Source of the DNA: an uncultured Rhodobacter sp.
Lineage (GTDB): Bacteria > Pseudomonadota > Alphaproteobacteria > Rhodobacterales > Rhodobacteraceae
Assembly (NCBI GenBank): GCA_945952585.1
Contig: CAMFII010000006.1
Span: forward strand, 124,001 to 188,000
DNA: 64,000 bases
Reading direction: 5' to 3'
The stretch's first letter is position 1; each line of letters starts with the position of its first letter. This document shows positions 63,655 to 64,000 of this stretch, piece by piece. The notes beneath the pieces are model-generated. The model was not told the origin of the DNA. It ran no database searches and saw only the letters and a program-made list of their open reading frames with translations. The position numbers were made by a program, and so were the translations under genes.

Positions 63655-64000
63655 AGTTCAGCGAGAGCCGCGTCGATCAGCTCAAGCCCCGCCCCCGGAC
63701 GGCTCACCCCCTCCGACAGCACGCGCCGCCAACCGCGCGCGCCGGGGCGGCCGTGGAAGAGGCCCAGCATGTGCCGGGTGATCTGGTGAAGCCGTCCGCC
63801 CTGCTCCAGATGCCGGGCGATATAGGGCCGCATCGCTTCGACGACGGCGAAGGCATCGCGGCCCGGCCCATCGCCCCAGAGCACGTCGGCGCCGATCAAG
63901 GTGTTGCCCGGCTCGTGATAGGCGGCGCGGCCAAGCATGACCCCGTCGAGACCCTGTGCCAGGAACTCCCTCGCCTGCGCCAGCGAGGTGATCCCGCCGT
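63630..64000 (-). CDS. dusA: tRNA-dihydrouridine synthase DusA, 5' part cut by window edge
   Basis: The last ~122 residues of a Dus protein are visible. They begin GGITSLAQAREFLAQGLDGVMLGRAAYHEP, the FMN phosphate-binding end of the TIM barrel, followed by a helical C-domain with ITRHMLGLFHGRPGARGWRRVLSE, which is typical of DusA. The start lies past position 64000. It converges on and overlaps the MFS gene. Confidence 0.93.
   Translation of the reverse strand, partial: GGITSLAQAREFLAQGLDGVMLGRAAYHEPGNTLIGADVLWGDGPGRDAFAVVEAMRPYIARHLEQGGRLHQITRHMLGLFHGRPGARGWRRVLSEGVSRPGAGLELIDAALAELQVPAVTG

Overview
The window is a dense, GC-rich chromosomal segment that looks like a member of the Rhodobacteraceae (order Rhodobacterales, Alphaproteobacteria). 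The evidence is the gene content: a DMSP lyase of the DddP type, a soxBDAG sarcosine oxidase operon, ccmABCDG placed behind yajC-secDF, alphaproteobacterial glnB-glnA, and several small proteins of a kind common in that family. I see no insertion sequence, prophage, CRISPR array or rRNA. One tRNA, tRNA-Leu(UAG), is present.

Layout. 1-2454: fabD (cut by the left edge), divergent from rpsF-rpsR-rplI. 2461-4475: a small accessory patch with an unusual double palindromic operator, a GSU2403-type nucleotidyltransferase-fold gene and two unknown genes. 4554-6958: tig and three small membrane or lipoprotein genes. 6960-9216: a radical SAM enzyme of the MJ0619/Tes type overlapping an Lgt-like membrane protein, the most interesting pair in the window. 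9234-10996: two Hint-domain genes flanking tRNA-Leu. 10997-14575: nnr, then glnB-glnA. 14896-18262: an unknown protein, then a heme-dependent N-demethylase-like gene divergent from dddP. 18316-26212: small membrane and secreted proteins, a CDGSH protein, purB, a TPR protein, an orphan fliG-like gene, an EamA transporter, an acyltransferase-like gene and a DUF1223 protein. 26468-29275: aconitase.

29436-35999 (minus strand) reads as one long unit: yajC-secD-secF-Mth938-like-ccmA-ccmB-ccmC-ccmD-ccmG plus one secreted protein. 36184-43779 carries a trypsin-like protease, serS, a TspO-like protein, an L,D-transpeptidase, a class II aldolase-like gene and a two-gene operon joining a substrate-binding/VWA protein with a coiled-coil membrane protein. 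43794-47363 (minus) is the TPR protein-bamB-der group. 47444-50432 holds an Atm1-type ABC transporter divergent from arsR-GST. 50429-54001 has a LysM protein, a LOG-family hydrolase, rarD and sodB. 54182-59402 is soxBDAG. 59595-61530 is ccmI-ruvX-DUF1289 with overlapping starts. The right end has a dioxygenase-like gene, a Bcr/CflA transporter and a partial dusA.

How the genes fit together. Several loci handle methylated osmolytes and one-carbon units: dddP cleaves DMSP, soxBDAG oxidises sarcosine (a breakdown product of glycine betaine), and the DUF3445 gene next to dddP belongs to an oxidative N-demethylase family. Secretion and cytochrome c maturation are linked in one transcription unit. 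The Tes-like/Lgt-like pair suggests an uncharacterised radical modification of a lipid or lipoprotein in the membrane.
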